Shown: positions 19,095 to 29,327, counted from the stretch's first letter. The stretch is DNA of 64,000 nucleotides from Candidatus Acetothermia bacterium (GCA_024653345.1 JANLFV010000006.1:17061-81060), one strand, 5' to 3'. Notes: a model not told the origin generated them from the sequence alone. A program made the numbers and translations.

Positions 19095-19117
19095 TGCGCT
19101 TCTCCTCGCTCAGGGGT

Positions 19118-19591
19118 TCACCAGCGATAGTGGGCGAAGGGCCGGCTGGCCTCGGCCATCCGATGGACCTCTAGCTTCTTCTCGTAGGCCTTCCCCTCCT
19201 TGTTCGCCGCGGCGATCAGCTCGGCGGCAAGCCGTTCGAACATCGTCCGCTCCGTCCGGGCCCGGCTGGCCTGGGCGATCCACTTGAGGGCGAGGGCCCG
19301 CTGGCGCTCCGGCGGGACCTCGAAGGGGACCTGGTAGGCCGCGCCGCCGACGCGCCGCGAGCGGGTCTCGAGCTTGGGGGAGCAGTTCTCCAGGGCCTTA
19401 TTGAAGACATCGAGCGCGGGCTGGCCGGTCTTCTCCTCCACCAGCTCCAGGGCGCGATAGACGATCTTCCGGGCGAGCGACTTCTTCCCCTCCCGCATCA
19501 CATAGTTGATGAGCTTCTCCACCACCTGGCTGTTGTATCTCAGGTCCGGGGCAATCTCCCGCCCGGGGAACATCTTCGCCACTGCCTCCAT
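19118..19591 (-). CDS. rpsG: 30S ribosomal protein S7
   Basis: Head-assembly protein of 157 residues: YNSQVVEKLINYVMREGKKSLARKIVYRAL, VGGAAYQVPFEVPPERQRALALKW and the C-terminal RMAEASRPFAHYRW. ATG 19591 has AGGAGG 7 nt upstream; the GTG before it is less well placed. Coupled to rpsL (3-bp gap). Confidence 0.98.
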   Translation of the reverse strand: MEAVAKMFPGREIAPDLRYNSQVVEKLINYVMREGKKSLARKIVYRALELVEEKTGQPALDVFNKALENCSPKLETRSRRVGGAAYQVPFEVPPERQRALALKWIAQASRARTERTMFERLAAELIAAANKEGKAYEKKLEVHRMAEASRPFAHYRW

Positions 19592-19594
19592 CAC

Positions 19595-19966
19595 CTAGCC
19601 TCCTCGCTTCGCCCCGTAGAGGGACCGGCCGCGCTTCCGGCCCTCGACCCCCGCGGCGTCGAGCGTCCCCCGGACAATGTGGTAGCGGACGCCGGGGAGG
19701 TCCTTCACCCGCCCGCCGCGGACCAGGACCATCGAGTGCTCCTGGAGATTGTGCCCCTCGCCCGGGATGTAGGCCGTCACATACTGGCCGTTGGAGAGCC
19801 GGACGCGGGCGACCTTGCGCAGGGCGGAGTTCGGCTTCTTCGGCGTTCGCGTAAATACCTTGGTGCAGACGCCGCGCTTCTGCGGAGCGCCGCTGAGCGC
19901 GACCGTCTTGCTCCGCTTCTCCTGCTTCTTCCGCCCCCGCCGCACTAACTGGTTCGCCGTTGGCAT
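19595..19966 (-). CDS. rpsL: 30S ribosomal protein S12
   Basis: Decoding-centre protein of 123 residues: [46 protein letters not shown], and [30 protein letters not shown]. In KKPNSA and RVKDLPG the Lys positions known for streptomycin resistance are the normal Lys. First gene after the strong promoter at 20033-20061. Confidence 0.98.
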   Translation of the reverse strand: MPTANQLVRRGRKKQEKRSKTVALSGAPQKRGVCTKVFTRTPKKPNSALRKVARVRLSNGQYVTAYIPGEGHNLQEHSMVLVRGGRVKDLPGVRYHIVRGTLDAAGVEGRKRGRSLYGAKRGG

Positions 19967-20032
19967 AAAGATCCTCCTGGATACAACTGAGGTGATCGGG
20001 GAAGATACTACTGATTCCCTGCCGTAGGCGGT

Positions 20033-20061
20033 ATTATAGAGAAAAAGCCCGCCCCTGTCAA
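20033..20061 (-). promoter_or_regulatory. Strong sigma70 promoter for the ribosomal-protein operon
   Basis: On the minus strand TTGACA (20056-20061) and TATAAT (20033-20038) are both perfect consensus hexamers 17 nt apart. Transcription should begin near 20026, about 60 nt before rpsL. The -35 box overlaps the rpoC stop codon, so this adds to read-through from rpoC. Confidence 0.88.
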
Positions 20062-23000
20062 GGGAGCGCTGCCTGCCGCGAGAAGCCCGTTCCCGCAGGG
20101 ATCTTCTTCCCGACGATGATGTTCGGCTTCAGCCCCTCGAGCCAGTCGACCTCGCCGCGGAGCGCGGCCTCAGCGAGGACGGTCGTCGTCCGCTGGAAGG
20201 AGGCGGCGGAGAGGAAAGACTTCGTCTCGAGCGCCGCCTTCGAGATCCGGAGCATCACCCGCTCACCGAGCGGGAGGCGCCACTCCTTGATCCGGACCTG
20301 TTCCGCCCCAGCGCCCCGGTCGACGGTGAGCTCGCTCACCCCGGCCTGAACGAGCTGCTGGAGCAGCTCCTCCGTGAGCACCGTCCCCTTCGTCGCCACC
20401 ACCCGGTCGCCGAGCTCGACGTCCGCGAGCAGGACCTTCCCCACGAGGGCCTCGCGGCTCTCCCGCATCTGGCGATTCTCCCGCTGGAGCCGCTCCCGCT
20501 CGGCGTTGAACTCCTCGAGGACCACGAGCTGGTTCGGGAAGAACCGGGAGTCCCCCGGCTCCTCGATCCGGACATTATTCAGCATCTGGTGGATCACTAG
20601 CTCGATATGCTTGTCGTTGATGTCGACGCCCTGGCTCTTGTAGACCTTGTGGATCTCGGTGAGGAGGTATTCCCTCGCCCGCTCTACGCCCGCGACCTTG
20701 AGGAGGAAGTGCGGAGAGGTGACGCCCTTGGAGAGGAGGTCGCCGCGGCGGACCTTGTCCCCGACGCGAACGACGGGCGAACTGGCCGCGGGGAGCTCGA
20801 CCTTGCTCTCGTAGTGGAAGCTGATCTCCGCTAGTCCATCTCGCTCGTGGACCTTGTCCACCACAACCCAATCGCGCTCCGGGAGGTTCCGCAGGCGGAA
20901 GAGCGGCTCGCCCTTCTCCAGATGGGCCCCCTCGTCCTTGAGCAGCTCCAGGTCGGGAGTGAGCAGGAGGGCCTTGCCCCCGTTCTGGGGCTGACAGATG
21001 ATCACCTCATCGTCGCGGAGGTAGACCTGACCGCTCTGCTCGGCCTTGAGCTTGATGGGGATGGAGCGGGTGGTGAGCTTCTCCCCCTGCTTGACCTTGG
21101 CGCCGACCTGGACCTGGCAGCGCGCCCCGCGGGGGATCGGGTGCTCGATCCGCTGCCCGCGCGTGTCCTTGATGATGATCGCCCGCTTCCCGTTCTGGAC
21201 GATCTCCTCGACCACCCCGTCGCTCTGGGCCACGGTCGGCTCCTCATTGTAAGGGGCGACGATCTCGGTTCCCACCTCGACCCACTGGCCGTCCTTCAGC
21301 TTCACCTCCGCCCCGGGCGGCAAGCGGTAGCGGAGGCCCCCTTCCTGGGGGTTGAGGATCAGCAGCCTCTTCCGGCCATTCTGCTGGATGATCCGCAGCT
21401 CGCCGCTCGCCGGGCTGGTCCGCGAGATCAGCTCGCCCAGCGGGAGCTGGTCGCCGGGCTTCACCCGGCAGATGGCCGCGGGGACGGTAATCCTCTTCTC
21501 TTCGCCTCGGATCCGGACGAGCTGCGTCCCCTGAGGGGTGGCCTCGAAGCCGACGATGTTCCCGTTGATATCAGCGATCTTCCCCTCGGCCGAGCGGAGC
21601 GCCTTCCGGGCCTCGAAGAGCTCCTCCGCGCGCGGGAGGCCTTGGGTGATGTCCAGCCCCGCCACCCCGCCGGTGTGGAAGGTCTTCATCGTCAACTGAG
21701 TCCCCGGCTCGCCGATCGACTGGGCCGCGATCACCCCCACGGCCGTCCCGAGGGCGACGAGCTTGTGGTTCGAGAGGTCGAGCCCGTAGCACTTCTGGCA
21801 GACCCCTCGCCGCACCTCGCAGGTCATGGGCGAGCGGATCACGATGTTCGGGCGGACGGTCACCTCGCGAACGCCGCTCTCGCGGAGCCGCTCGGCCAGA
21901 TACTCGTTGATCAGCTCGTCCTGACGGACCAAGACGAAGTTCTCCCGCGGATCGCGGATGTCGGCCACGCTCTTCATCCCGATCACTCGATCGAGGAACT
22001 TCGGGTCGTCCGTCTTGACGGTGAACTGCATCTTGCCCAGCTTGCTCGCCTTCTCCTTTGTGATCAGCTCGCCCCGCTCGAGGTAGACCTCCCCGTCATA
22101 GCGGATCTCCTGGGCCGCAACCCGGCCGTAGATCCGCTCCTCGATCGTCTCCATCACCTCGCCCCGGCCGTAGTAGAGGGGATCGATCTCGATCCCGTTG
22201 GCCGTCCTGCAGTCCTCCTCCTTGACGATCAATTCCTCCGTGGCATCGACGAGCCGCCGGGTGAGGTAGCCGGAGTCGGCGGTCTTCAGGGCCGTGTCGG
22301 CCGTGCCCTTCCGCCCGCCGTGGGTGGAGATGAAGTATTCGATGACATTCAAGCCCTCGCGGAAATTGGACTTGACCGGCATCTCGATGATCCTCCCGGT
22401 CGGGTCGGCCATCGGGCCGCGGATCCCCGCGAGCTGGGTCACCTGCGTGGCGCTCCCTCGGGCGCCGGAGCGGACGATTGAGTAGACCGGGTTGAAGCGG
22501 GCGCGGGCGAAGTTCCGCATTGTCGCCTCCCGGACGCGGTCGACGGTCTCGCGCCAGACCTTGATGACCGCCTCCTTCCGCTCCTCTTCCGTGGCGAGGC
22601 CTCGCTCGTAGTCCTCATTGATCCTGGCCACCTGCTCCTCGGCCCGGCGGAGCAACTCCTCCTTCTCCGGCGGGATGAGCGCATCCATGATCGAGATCGT
22701 CAGCCCCGACTGGGTGGCGACATGGAAGCCCAGCTCCTTCAGGTCGTCGAGGAGCTGGACCGTCCGCTCCAGGCCGTGGCGATGGTAGCACTCCATCAAG
22801 ACCCGCTCGATATCCTTGCCGGTGAACACCATGTTGAAGTTCCGCAGATCCTGGGGGAAGAGGAGGTTGAGCTTCACCCTGCCGAGGGTGGTCTCGAGGA
22901 TCTTCCCCTCGAGGCGGACCTTGATCGGGGTGTGGAGGGTGATCAGCCGCTCCTCGTAGGCCCGCTCAGCCTCGCGGACGCTGGCGAACGCCATCCCCTT

Positions 23001-24974
23001 CCCCGGAGCCTCGGGGTCCTCCAGGGTGAGGTAGTAGTAGGCGAAGATCAGGTCCTGGGCCGGCTCGGAGAGCGGCTCACCCCGGGCCGGAGAGAGGATG
23101 TTCTTCGAGGAGAGCATCAGCTCGCGGGCCTCTTGGATCGCCTCCTTGGTGAGCGGGAGATGGACCGCCATCTGGTCCCCGTCGAAGTCGGCGTTGTAGG
23201 GCGGGCAGACGAAGGGGTGGATCTGGATGGCGTCCCCATCGACTAGGATCGGCTCGAACGCCTGGATCCCCAGGCGATGGAGGGTCGGAGCCCGGTTCAA
23301 CAGCACGGGATGCTCCTTGATCAGCTCCTCGAGGATGTCCCAGACCTGGGGCATCTCCCCCGAGAGGGCCTTATTCTTGATCTCGTCATAGTTGCTGATC
23401 AGCCTCGTCTCGAGCCGGTTGAGGATGAACGGCTTGAAGAGCTCGAGGGCCATCTTCTTGGGGATCCCGCACTGGTGGAGCTTGAGCTTCGGGTTGACCA
23501 CGATCACCGCTCGGCCGGAGTAGTCGACCCGCCTCCCCAAGAGGTTCCGGCGGAGCCGGCCATGCTTCCCCTGGATCCGCTCGGAGAGGGAGAGCAAGGG
23601 CCGGTTATCCCGCCCGAGGATCGCGTTCTCCTTCTTCTCGTTGTAGATCAGGGCATCGACCGCCTCCTGGAGCATCCTTCGCTCATTTCGCAAGATCACC
23701 TGGGGCGCGCCCATCTCCATCAGCTTCTTCAAGCGGTTGTTCCGGTTGATGATCCGCCGGTAGAGGTCGTTGAGGTCGGTGGTGGCGAACTTTCCCCCCT
23801 CGAGCTGGACGATCGGCCTGAGCGAGGGCGGGAGGACGGGGATGACCTCCAGGACGATGTCCTGGGGGCGATTCCCCGACTTCCTCAGCTGCTCCACGAT
23901 CTCGAGCCGCTTCTGGAGCCGCGTCCGCTGCGTATCGGCCGAGGCGGCGGCGATCTCCTCCTTGAGCTGCGCGCTCAGGCTCTCGAGGTCCAGGCTCTCC
24001 AGAACACCCTTGACGCCCAGTGCCCCGGTCTGGGCCTCGAACTGGCCCCTGTAGGCCAGCTCATAGGCCCGCTTCTCCAGCTCCCAGATCTGGTCCCCCA
24101 CCTTGAGCGGGATCTCCGGGTTCTTCACCTTGGTCACGAGGAAGAGGAGGTTGTCGACCTCATCGATGAGCCGCTCGGCCTCCAGGTCGGGATAGATGGT
24201 CTTAAAGAGCTTGAACTTCATCTCCGAGATGACCTCGGCCTTGGTGGGAGCCGCGGCTAGGGCAGTTCCTTCCTCGACCTCCGCTCCATCCTCCACGAGG
24301 ACCTCCGCCTCGGGCGAGAGCGGATACTCCTCCTCGCCGACGCGAAGCAGGACGATCTCCTCGCCGTTCTCCAGCTTCCGCCTTGCCAAGGAGACCCGAC
24401 CGCTATTGCGCGCGATGACCTCGGGGGCTCGGGAGACCACATAGGCCGGCTCGGCCACCAGTTCCTTCCGCCGGGAGAGGATGTCGAACTCCATCTTCGA
24501 GAGCAGCTCTCCGGCCTCGAGCTCGGGCTCAGAGGAGGAAATGATGATGAACTGCTCCTGGCGGAGCGGCTCGGTCTCGTAGTAGATGATCCGCCGGAGG
24601 ATGTTCCGCTTGACCCCCAGGAGGATCGAGAGCGGGGAGGAGATCCCCTGGATGAACCAGAAGTGGACCACCGGGCTAGCCAGGGTGATGTGGCCCATGT
24701 TCACCCGGCGGACGGAGCTGTCCGTGACCAGGACATGGCACTTCTCGCAGACGATCCCTTCGAACTTCCGCCCACGATACTTCCCGCAGGCGCACTCATA
24801 GTCGTTGATTGGGCCGAAGATCTCCTCGGCGTAGAGCCCGCCCCGCTCGGGCTTGTGGGTCCGGTAGTTGATCGTCTCCGACTCCGTGACCTCCCCCTTC
24901 GACCAACTGCGGATCTCCTCAGGGGAGGCCAGGCCGATCCTCACTCGGGCAATGTCCTCAGGGCTGGTAATCAT
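20058..24974 (-). CDS. rpoC: RNA polymerase beta-prime subunit
   Basis: Catalytic RNAP subunit of 1638 residues, longer than the 1200-1500 usual. The N-terminal zinc site is [19 protein letters not shown]. Between about residues 130 and 330 lies extra sequence compared with E. coli, in the region where Thermus beta-prime is also expanded. The Mg-binding [12 protein letters not shown] is near residue 594 and the trigger-loop [12 protein letters not shown] near 1092. After the trigger loop several beta-rich repeats, probably sandwich-barrel hybrid motifs, lengthen the jaw. The second zinc site is [16 protein letters not shown]. rpoB is not upstream; a Mut7-C gene is, with no gap. Confidence 0.98.
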   Translation of the reverse strand: MITSPEDIARVRIGLASPEEIRSWSKGEVTESETINYRTHKPERGGLYAEEIFGPINDYECACGKYRGRKFEGIVCEKCHVLVTDSSVRRVNMGHITLASPVVHFWFIQGISSPLSILLGVKRNILRRIIYYETEPLRQEQFIIISSSEPELEAGELLSKMEFDILSRRKELVAEPAYVVSRAPEVIARNSGRVSLARRKLENGEEIVLLRVGEEEYPLSPEAEVLVEDGAEVEEGTALAAAPTKAEVISEMKFKLFKTIYPDLEAERLIDEVDNLLFLVTKVKNPEIPLKVGDQIWELEKRAYELAYRGQFEAQTGALGVKGVLESLDLESLSAQLKEEIAAASADTQRTRLQKRLEIVEQLRKSGNRPQDIVLEVIPVLPPSLRPIVQLEGGKFATTDLNDLYRRIINRNNRLKKLMEMGAPQVILRNERRMLQEAVDALIYNEKKENAILGRDNRPLLSLSERIQGKHGRLRRNLLGRRVDYSGRAVIVVNPKLKLHQCGIPKKMALELFKPFILNRLETRLISNYDEIKNKALSGEMPQVWDILEELIKEHPVLLNRAPTLHRLGIQAFEPILVDGDAIQIHPFVCPPYNADFDGDQMAVHLPLTKEAIQEARELMLSSKNILSPARGEPLSEPAQDLIFAYYYLTLEDPEAPGKGMAFASVREAERAYEERLITLHTPIKVRLEGKILETTLGRVKLNLLFPQDLRNFNMVFTGKDIERVLMECYHRHGLERTVQLLDDLKELGFHVATQSGLTISIMDALIPPEKEELLRRAEEQVARINEDYERGLATEEERKEAVIKVWRETVDRVREATMRNFARARFNPVYSIVRSGARGSATQVTQLAGIRGPMADPTGRIIEMPVKSNFREGLNVIEYFISTHGGRKGTADTALKTADSGYLTRRLVDATEELIVKEEDCRTANGIEIDPLYYGRGEVMETIEERIYGRVAAQEIRYDGEVYLERGELITKEKASKLGKMQFTVKTDDPKFLDRVIGMKSVADIRDPRENFVLVRQDELINEYLAERLRESGVREVTVRPNIVIRSPMTCEVRRGVCQKCYGLDLSNHKLVALGTAVGVIAAQSIGEPGTQLTMKTFHTGGVAGLDITQGLPRAEELFEARKALRSAEGKIADINGNIVGFEATPQGTQLVRIRGEEKRITVPAAICRVKPGDQLPLGELISRTSPASGELRIIQQNGRKRLLILNPQEGGLRYRLPPGAEVKLKDGQWVEVGTEIVAPYNEEPTVAQSDGVVEEIVQNGKRAIIIKDTRGQRIEHPIPRGARCQVQVGAKVKQGEKLTTRSIPIKLKAEQSGQVYLRDDEVIICQPQNGGKALLLTPDLELLKDEGAHLEKGEPLFRLRNLPERDWVVVDKVHERDGLAEISFHYESKVELPAASSPVVRVGDKVRRGDLLSKGVTSPHFLLKVAGVERAREYLLTEIHKVYKSQGVDINDKHIELVIHQMLNNVRIEEPGDSRFFPNQLVVLEEFNAERERLQRENRQMRESREALVGKVLLADVELGDRVVATKGTVLTEELLQQLVQAGVSELTVDRGAGAEQVRIKEWRLPLGERVMLRISKAALETKSFLSAASFQRTTTVLAEAALRGEVDWLEGLKPNIIVGKKIPAGTGFSRQAALP

Positions 24975-25427
24975 CTATTCACCTCTCTTGCTGCTGATCC
25001 TCTCTATCTCCGCCAGGGCCTGGGCAAAGTGCGACCCCTTCCAGTAGACCCGCCCGCACTCGGGGCAGCGGCCGAACTCCTCTTGCGTCGCCAGGATGAA
25101 GGGCGAGACCCCATCCTCGACCTCGGCGCGACTCACCCGCTCCAGCGCGGCGTTGCACTCGAGGCACCTGGTGAAGAGGCCGCTGGAGTCGAGCGGCACG
25201 GCCTCCGCCAGCTCGCGGAGCTGCTCGCGCCAATCGTCGGAGGAGATGAGAATCCCTCGACAGCGCCGGCGCAACTCCTCATCCCTGGTGAGCAAGATCC
25301 GTCCCTCAGCGCGGGCAAGGTCGAGCAACTCCTCGTCCCCCAGATCGCGGTAGTAGAGCACATCATAGCCGAGGATGCGGAGCCACTTCGCCAGCTTGCC
25401 CAGCATCGTATCGGCAAGGAATCTCAT
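24975..25427 (-). CDS. Mut7-C family PIN-like RNase with zinc ribbon
   Basis: About 150 residues. The N-terminal PIN-like fold is recognised by MRFLADTMLGKLAKWLRILGYDV and the acidic residues in LLTRDEEL. The C-terminus has a zinc ribbon, CLEC and CPECGRVYWKGSH, as in Mut7-C (DUF82) proteins predicted to be RNases. ATG 25427 is preferred to the GTG two codons upstream. It directly precedes rpoC (stop and start adjacent), so translation may be coupled, but a role in transcription is not shown. Confidence 0.88.
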   Translation of the reverse strand: MRFLADTMLGKLAKWLRILGYDVLYYRDLGDEELLDLARAEGRILLTRDEELRRRCRGILISSDDWREQLRELAEAVPLDSSGLFTRCLECNAALERVSRAEVEDGVSPFILATQEEFGRCPECGRVYWKGSHFAQALAEIERISSKRGE

Positions 25428-25460
25428 CTCCACCCTGCAGACCTGGGGGGCAAGGGGCTC

Positions 25461-25706
25461 TCATCCTTCCTGAGCTGCCTTCTCTTCCTCCCTCTCCGGA
25501 GCGCGACGATGGTTGCCCCCGCCGTTCCGGCGGTAGTCGGTTGAGTGGAACCCGCTCCCCTTGTAAACCACCCCGACGCGCGAGATCTCCCGCCGGGCGG
25601 CGAGCTTCCCACACCTGGTGCAAATCTTCAAAGAGTCGTTGTGGAACGGCTCCAGCAATGTAAAGGCATGACCACACTCATCGCAGTGATAGCGATAGAG
25701 CGGCAT
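25461..25706 (-). CDS. FmdB-type zinc-ribbon protein
   Basis: Small 81-residue protein: MPLYRYHCDECGHAF and ICTRCGK form the FmdB-family zinc ribbon, followed by VYKGSGFHSTDYRR, also typical, and a charged tail. Family function is unclear; regulatory roles have been suggested. AGGAGG precedes the ATG. First gene of the unit leading into Mut7-C and rpoC. Confidence 0.88.
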   Translation of the reverse strand: MPLYRYHCDECGHAFTLLEPFHNDSLKICTRCGKLAARREISRVGVVYKGSGFHSTDYRRNGGGNHRRAPEREEEKAAQEG

Positions 25707-25781
25707 CTTTCCCTCCTGAAGCTCTGTTTGTTCTCACATTCAAAAGGAAAGTTACCCCGGCCCAGGCCAGGGCTACCTCGA

Positions 25782-27764
25782 CTAGTATAACGAAATCCGG
25801 CGGTTTTTCAAGGGGTAGGGCGAAGATTCAGAGCCCAAAAGGAAATCCCCCTGGGAGGCCCCGATCGCCCCCGCCAAGTCCTCAGCGGGAAGCTCGGCCA
25901 GGAAGCGCGAGGGCGGGTTCTCCATCAGCATCCCGCAGAGAGAGCGCTGCACGGCATAGCAGAGGTATAGCCGGGCCTTGGCTCGCGTCATCCCGACATA
26001 GAGCAGGCGGCGCTCCTCCTCCAAGTCCCCGTCATCGAGCGCCCGGGCGTGCGGGAGGAGGCCCTCCTCCAAGCCGGTGATGAACACCGCCTCGAACTCC
26101 AGCCCCTTCGCCGCGTGGAGGGTCATCAAGGCCACCCTTCCCTCCTCGCCGCTGTAGCCGTCCGCCTCGGAGGCGAGCGCGAGCCACTCCAGGAACTCCT
26201 CGAGCCCGCCCTGGGCCTCGAACGCCCGCAGCTGAGCGACCAACTCCCGGATGTTCCCCAACCGCTCCTCCGCGCCGCGCTCCTCCTCCAGGAAGCGGAG
26301 GTAGCCGGTCCGCTCCAGGACCGCCGTAGCGAGCTCGCTCGGCCCCAATTCCTCCGCGCGCAAACCCTCGAGCAGCTCGACGAACTCCCGCAGGCGGGCG
26401 GTCCGTGCCGGGCCGAGAAGGCCCTCGGCCACAACCCCTTTCAACCCATCCCAGATTGGGAGCCCTTTCTGCTGCGCATACCCTTTGATCGCGGCGATCG
26501 CCCCCTCCCCCAGGCCCCGTCTCGGCCGGTTGAGCACCCGGAAGAGGCTCAGCTCGTCCCCGGGGTTGAGGACGAGCCGGAGATAGGCAATGAGGTCCTT
26601 CACCTCCGCCCGCTCGTAGAAGCGGAGCCCTCGGACGACTTCGTAGGGGATCCGCCACCGGACGAAGGTCTCCTCCAGGGCGCGGGAGAGGGTGTTCACC
26701 CGGTAGAGCACGGCGATCTCGCCCCAGTCCAGGCCCTCGCTGTGGTGGAGGCGGTCGATCTCCGCGGCGATGTATTCCGCCTCATCCGTCCCGTCGCGCG
26801 CTGCATAGAGGTGGAGTGGCAGCCCCTCGCCTTTGACGGTCAGGAGCTCCTTCTCCTTCCGGATCTCGTTGTTGCGGATGAGGGCCTGAGCAGCCCGGAG
26901 GACCCGCCCCGGCGAGCGGTAGTTGAACCGGAGGCGGACGACCTTAGCCCGGGGGAAGTCCTCCTCGAAGCGGAGGAGCCAGCTCGGATCGGCCCCCCGC
27001 CAGCTGTAGATCGCTTGGTCGTCGTCACCCACCACGCAGATGTTCTCATATCGCTCCGCGATCAGCCGGGCGAACAGATACTGAGCATAGTTGATGTCCT
27101 GATACTCGTCGATGAGGATGAACCTGAACCGCTCACGATACTCGTGCAGGACGGCGTGATTCTCCTGGAAGAGCCTGACTGTCAGCCCGATCAGGTCGGC
27201 GAAGTCGAGGGAGTTACTCCGCACCAGAGCCTCCTGGTAGCGCTTGTAAGCGTTGTAGATGGTCTTGAGGAGGAAGTCATCGAGCCTCTCCGCGTAGCGG
27301 CGCAAGAACTCCTCCGGGTCCCAGAGCTCGTCCTTCGCCCGCTCGATGAAGCTGGCGACCGAGGCGGGACTGAGGTGCTCCACCCCGAGCTCCTTCAGCG
27401 AAGAGGCGAGGAGCTCCCGCTGGTCCTGCTCATCGATGATGGTGAAGTTCCGTTCGTAGCCGACGAGCTGAGCGCAGTCGCGGAGGATCCGGGCGCAGGT
27501 GGAGTGGAAGGTCCTGATCCAGGGGGTCTGCCGCTCGCCCAGCAGCCGCTCGACCCGCTCGCGCATCTCCTCCGCCGCCTTGTTGGTGAAGGTCACCCCG
27601 AGGATCTGCTGGGGCGGGACGCGGTAATGCCGGATGAGGTAGGCCATCCGCTCGGTGATCACCCGCGTCTTGCCGCTCCCAGCCCCGGCGATGATCAGGA
27701 GCGGCCCCTCACCGTGGGTCACCGCCTCGAGCTGATCGGGGTTCAGATCGTGGAGGCTCTCCAT
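25782..27764 (-). CDS. pcrA: UvrD/PcrA-family 3'-5' DNA helicase
   Basis: Superfamily 1 helicase, 660 residues, a little shorter than PcrA (~720). Motifs in order: Q-motif LNPDQLEAV, Walker A AGAGSGKT, Ia TFTNKAAEEM, II DEYQDIN, III GDDDQAIYSWRGA, IV VRLRFNYRS, V MTLHAAKGLEFEAVFITG, VI YVGMTRAKARLYL. The tail after the helicase core is short. The usual roles are nucleotide-excision repair and replication restart. Its 3' end contains the promoter of the rpoC unit. Confidence 0.95.
   Translation of the reverse strand: MESLHDLNPDQLEAVTHGEGPLLIIAGAGSGKTRVITERMAYLIRHYRVPPQQILGVTFTNKAAEEMRERVERLLGERQTPWIRTFHSTCARILRDCAQLVGYERNFTIIDEQDQRELLASSLKELGVEHLSPASVASFIERAKDELWDPEEFLRRYAERLDDFLLKTIYNAYKRYQEALVRSNSLDFADLIGLTVRLFQENHAVLHEYRERFRFILIDEYQDINYAQYLFARLIAERYENICVVGDDDQAIYSWRGADPSWLLRFEEDFPRAKVVRLRFNYRSPGRVLRAAQALIRNNEIRKEKELLTVKGEGLPLHLYAARDGTDEAEYIAAEIDRLHHSEGLDWGEIAVLYRVNTLSRALEETFVRWRIPYEVVRGLRFYERAEVKDLIAYLRLVLNPGDELSLFRVLNRPRRGLGEGAIAAIKGYAQQKGLPIWDGLKGVVAEGLLGPARTARLREFVELLEGLRAEELGPSELATAVLERTGYLRFLEEERGAEERLGNIRELVAQLRAFEAQGGLEEFLEWLALASEADGYSGEEGRVALMTLHAAKGLEFEAVFITGLEEGLLPHARALDDGDLEEERRLLYVGMTRAKARLYLCYAVQRSLCGMLMENPPSRFLAELPAEDLAGAIGASQGDFLLGSESSPYPLKNRRISLY
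25784..25811 (-). promoter_or_regulatory. Promoter for fmdB-like/Mut7-C/rpoC
   Basis: TTGAAA (25806-25811) and TATACT (25784-25789), 16 nt apart on the minus strand. It lies over the 3' end of pcrA. Start would be near 25777, about 70 nt ahead of the FmdB-type gene. Confidence 0.7.
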
Positions 27765-27768
27765 GAGC

Positions 27769-28773
27769 CTACTTCAGGTAATACTTCCGGAGCTCTTGTG
27801 GTAGAAGGGGGGAGACGCTGATCCAGAAGGTCTCGCACTTATTCTCGAAGCGGTAGTTCGCCTGGACCCGCTCGACGCGGTCATGGTGCGGGGCATGGGA
27901 CGCGGTGATCCGCGCGGCCAGCTCGATGATCCCCTCGATGTCCTGAGGGCTCTTCTCCCTCCAGTCGGCCCGGACCAGGGCCATCGGCCCCTCCTGGACC
28001 GGGACATAGACGCGGAGATCCTCGGGGAGGAAGAAGCTTTGGAGCCGGCGCTTCTCCTCGTCGCTCTTCCCGACGACGATCTTCACATCCGGTGGCTTCT
28101 TGTAATAGAGGGGAAACTCAAGAAGCTCGAGGGAGTTCATGGTGAACCCCGGCTCGCGGAGCAGATCTCCCAGCCGCTGGCCGAAGTAAGGCTGGGTCAG
28201 CTTGCAGCGCTGCTCGGCCGGGAAGCCCTCAGCTCTGATCCCCAGCTCGCTCGCCAGCGGGCGGAGCCCGTCCTCCCCCTCCTGGAGTGCGAGGAAGTGC
28301 TCGCGTCTCACCCAGCCCATCTGCTCAGGGATCGTCGGGGGGAGGAGGCGGGCAGAGAGCGGCCGGAGGATCAGCCCCTCCGCGCCGACCGCCCGGGGCA
28401 GCTCCTCCATCTCCAACAGGCCGAGATTGTGCCGGCCCAGCACCTCCCCGGTCACGAGGAAGTCCGCCCCGATCCGCTTCATGTATCTCACTCCCTTGTG
28501 GAGCATCAGGCGGCGGCAGTTGAAGCAGCTCTGCCGGAGTTGGTAGGCCCCGTCCGCGAAGGTGGAGAGCTCGTGAAATTCCCGCTTCAGAGCCTGGCTG
28601 CGGAACAGGAGCCGCCACAGGCTCTGGGCCAGCTCCTTGATCGGCTCGTAGTCGCGGAAGAAGGGTGAGCGGAAGTGGAGGAGCCTGACCTCCTCCACGC
28701 CCTCATCGAGCACCAGCTTGGTGGCGATGAGGCTTGCTAAGCTTCCTGAGAATAGGACTACTGCCCTGGCCAT
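27769..28773 (-). CDS. PP-loop tRNA-thiolation-like protein with degenerate P-loop
   Basis: A 334-residue member of the MnmA/ThiI-related group often annotated as tRNA thiouridylase or methyltransferase subunit. VLFSGSLASLIA occupies the place of the PP-loop SGGxDS. SCFNCRRLMLHKG, ADFLVTGEVLGR and LRPLSARLLPPTIPEQMGWV are family features, and the C-terminal part DVKIVVGKSDEEK...LPEDLRVYVP is also conserved. SGG has become SGS and the PP-loop Asp is Ala, so ATP-pyrophosphatase activity is doubtful. AAGG-type ribosome site overlaps closely with ATG 28773. Function unproven. Confidence 0.65.
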   Translation of the reverse strand: MARAVVLFSGSLASLIATKLVLDEGVEEVRLLHFRSPFFRDYEPIKELAQSLWRLLFRSQALKREFHELSTFADGAYQLRQSCFNCRRLMLHKGVRYMKRIGADFLVTGEVLGRHNLGLLEMEELPRAVGAEGLILRPLSARLLPPTIPEQMGWVRREHFLALQEGEDGLRPLASELGIRAEGFPAEQRCKLTQPYFGQRLGDLLREPGFTMNSLELLEFPLYYKKPPDVKIVVGKSDEEKRRLQSFFLPEDLRVYVPVQEGPMALVRADWREKSPQDIEGIIELAARITASHAPHHDRVERVQANYRFENKCETFWISVSPLLPQELRKYYLK

Positions 28774-28791
28774 TCCTCCTCAGATCCCCGT

Positions 28792-29313
28792 TCAGTATTG
28801 CGGTTCGAGCAGCTCGGCCACCCCGTCTTCACGGCGATGGAGCACCTTCAGCCCGCCGGTCTCGGCGTCGATGAAGATGAGGAAGTCCTGCTCGAGCGAG
28901 CCGAGCTCGACGAGCGCCTCCTCCGGCGTCATCGGCTTGGGGAGAGCCACCTCGCGTCTAATCAGCTCGACCCTCCTCCCGCGGCGATCCTCGCCCGGAC
29001 CCTCCACTTCCCGGATCTCCCCGCGGTGCTCCTTGATCCTGCTCTTGTGCCGCCGGAGTTGGCGCTTCAGCTTGTCCACCGCCAGGTCGATCGAAGTATA
29101 CATGTCGTTCGACTCCTCCGAGACTTTAGCCACCTTCCGTCGGACGAGGTGTGCCACCATGTCAACGGTGTTGCGATTCTTCTCCAGCCCGAGGTTGATG
29201 TCCACGCTGATGATCCCATCATGGAAGCGCTCCAGACCCTCAACTTTGGAGAGGATGTAGCTGCGGAGAGTATCAGTCACTTCGACATGCCTGCCTGCTA
29301 TCGTGATCTTCAT
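28792..29313 (-). CDS. hpf: Ribosome hibernation promoting factor, long form
   Basis: Dimerises 70S ribosomes in stationary phase. 173 residues from ATG 29313: N-terminal S30AE domain (MKITIAGRHVEVTDTLRSYI, VDINLGLEKNRNTVDMVAHL, DMYTSIDLAVDKLKRQLRRH), charged linker, and C-terminal dimerisation domain (ALVELGSLEQDFLIFIDAETG, LHRREDG). The upstream in-frame start at 29349 would place coding sequence over the promoter. Divergent from rimI. Confidence 0.95.
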   Translation of the reverse strand: MKITIAGRHVEVTDTLRSYILSKVEGLERFHDGIISVDINLGLEKNRNTVDMVAHLVRRKVAKVSEESNDMYTSIDLAVDKLKRQLRRHKSRIKEHRGEIREVEGPGEDRRGRRVELIRREVALPKPMTPEEALVELGSLEQDFLIFIDAETGGLKVLHRREDGVAELLEPQY

Positions 29314-29327
29314 CGCCTTCCTAGGCG

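Noticed and set aside
20847..22481. 544-codon open frame antisense to rpoC, and many similar long antisense frames
   Set aside because: High GC leaves opposite-strand frames open; sequences are Leu/Asp/Arg/Pro-rich without domains, and the other strand encodes clear conserved proteins.
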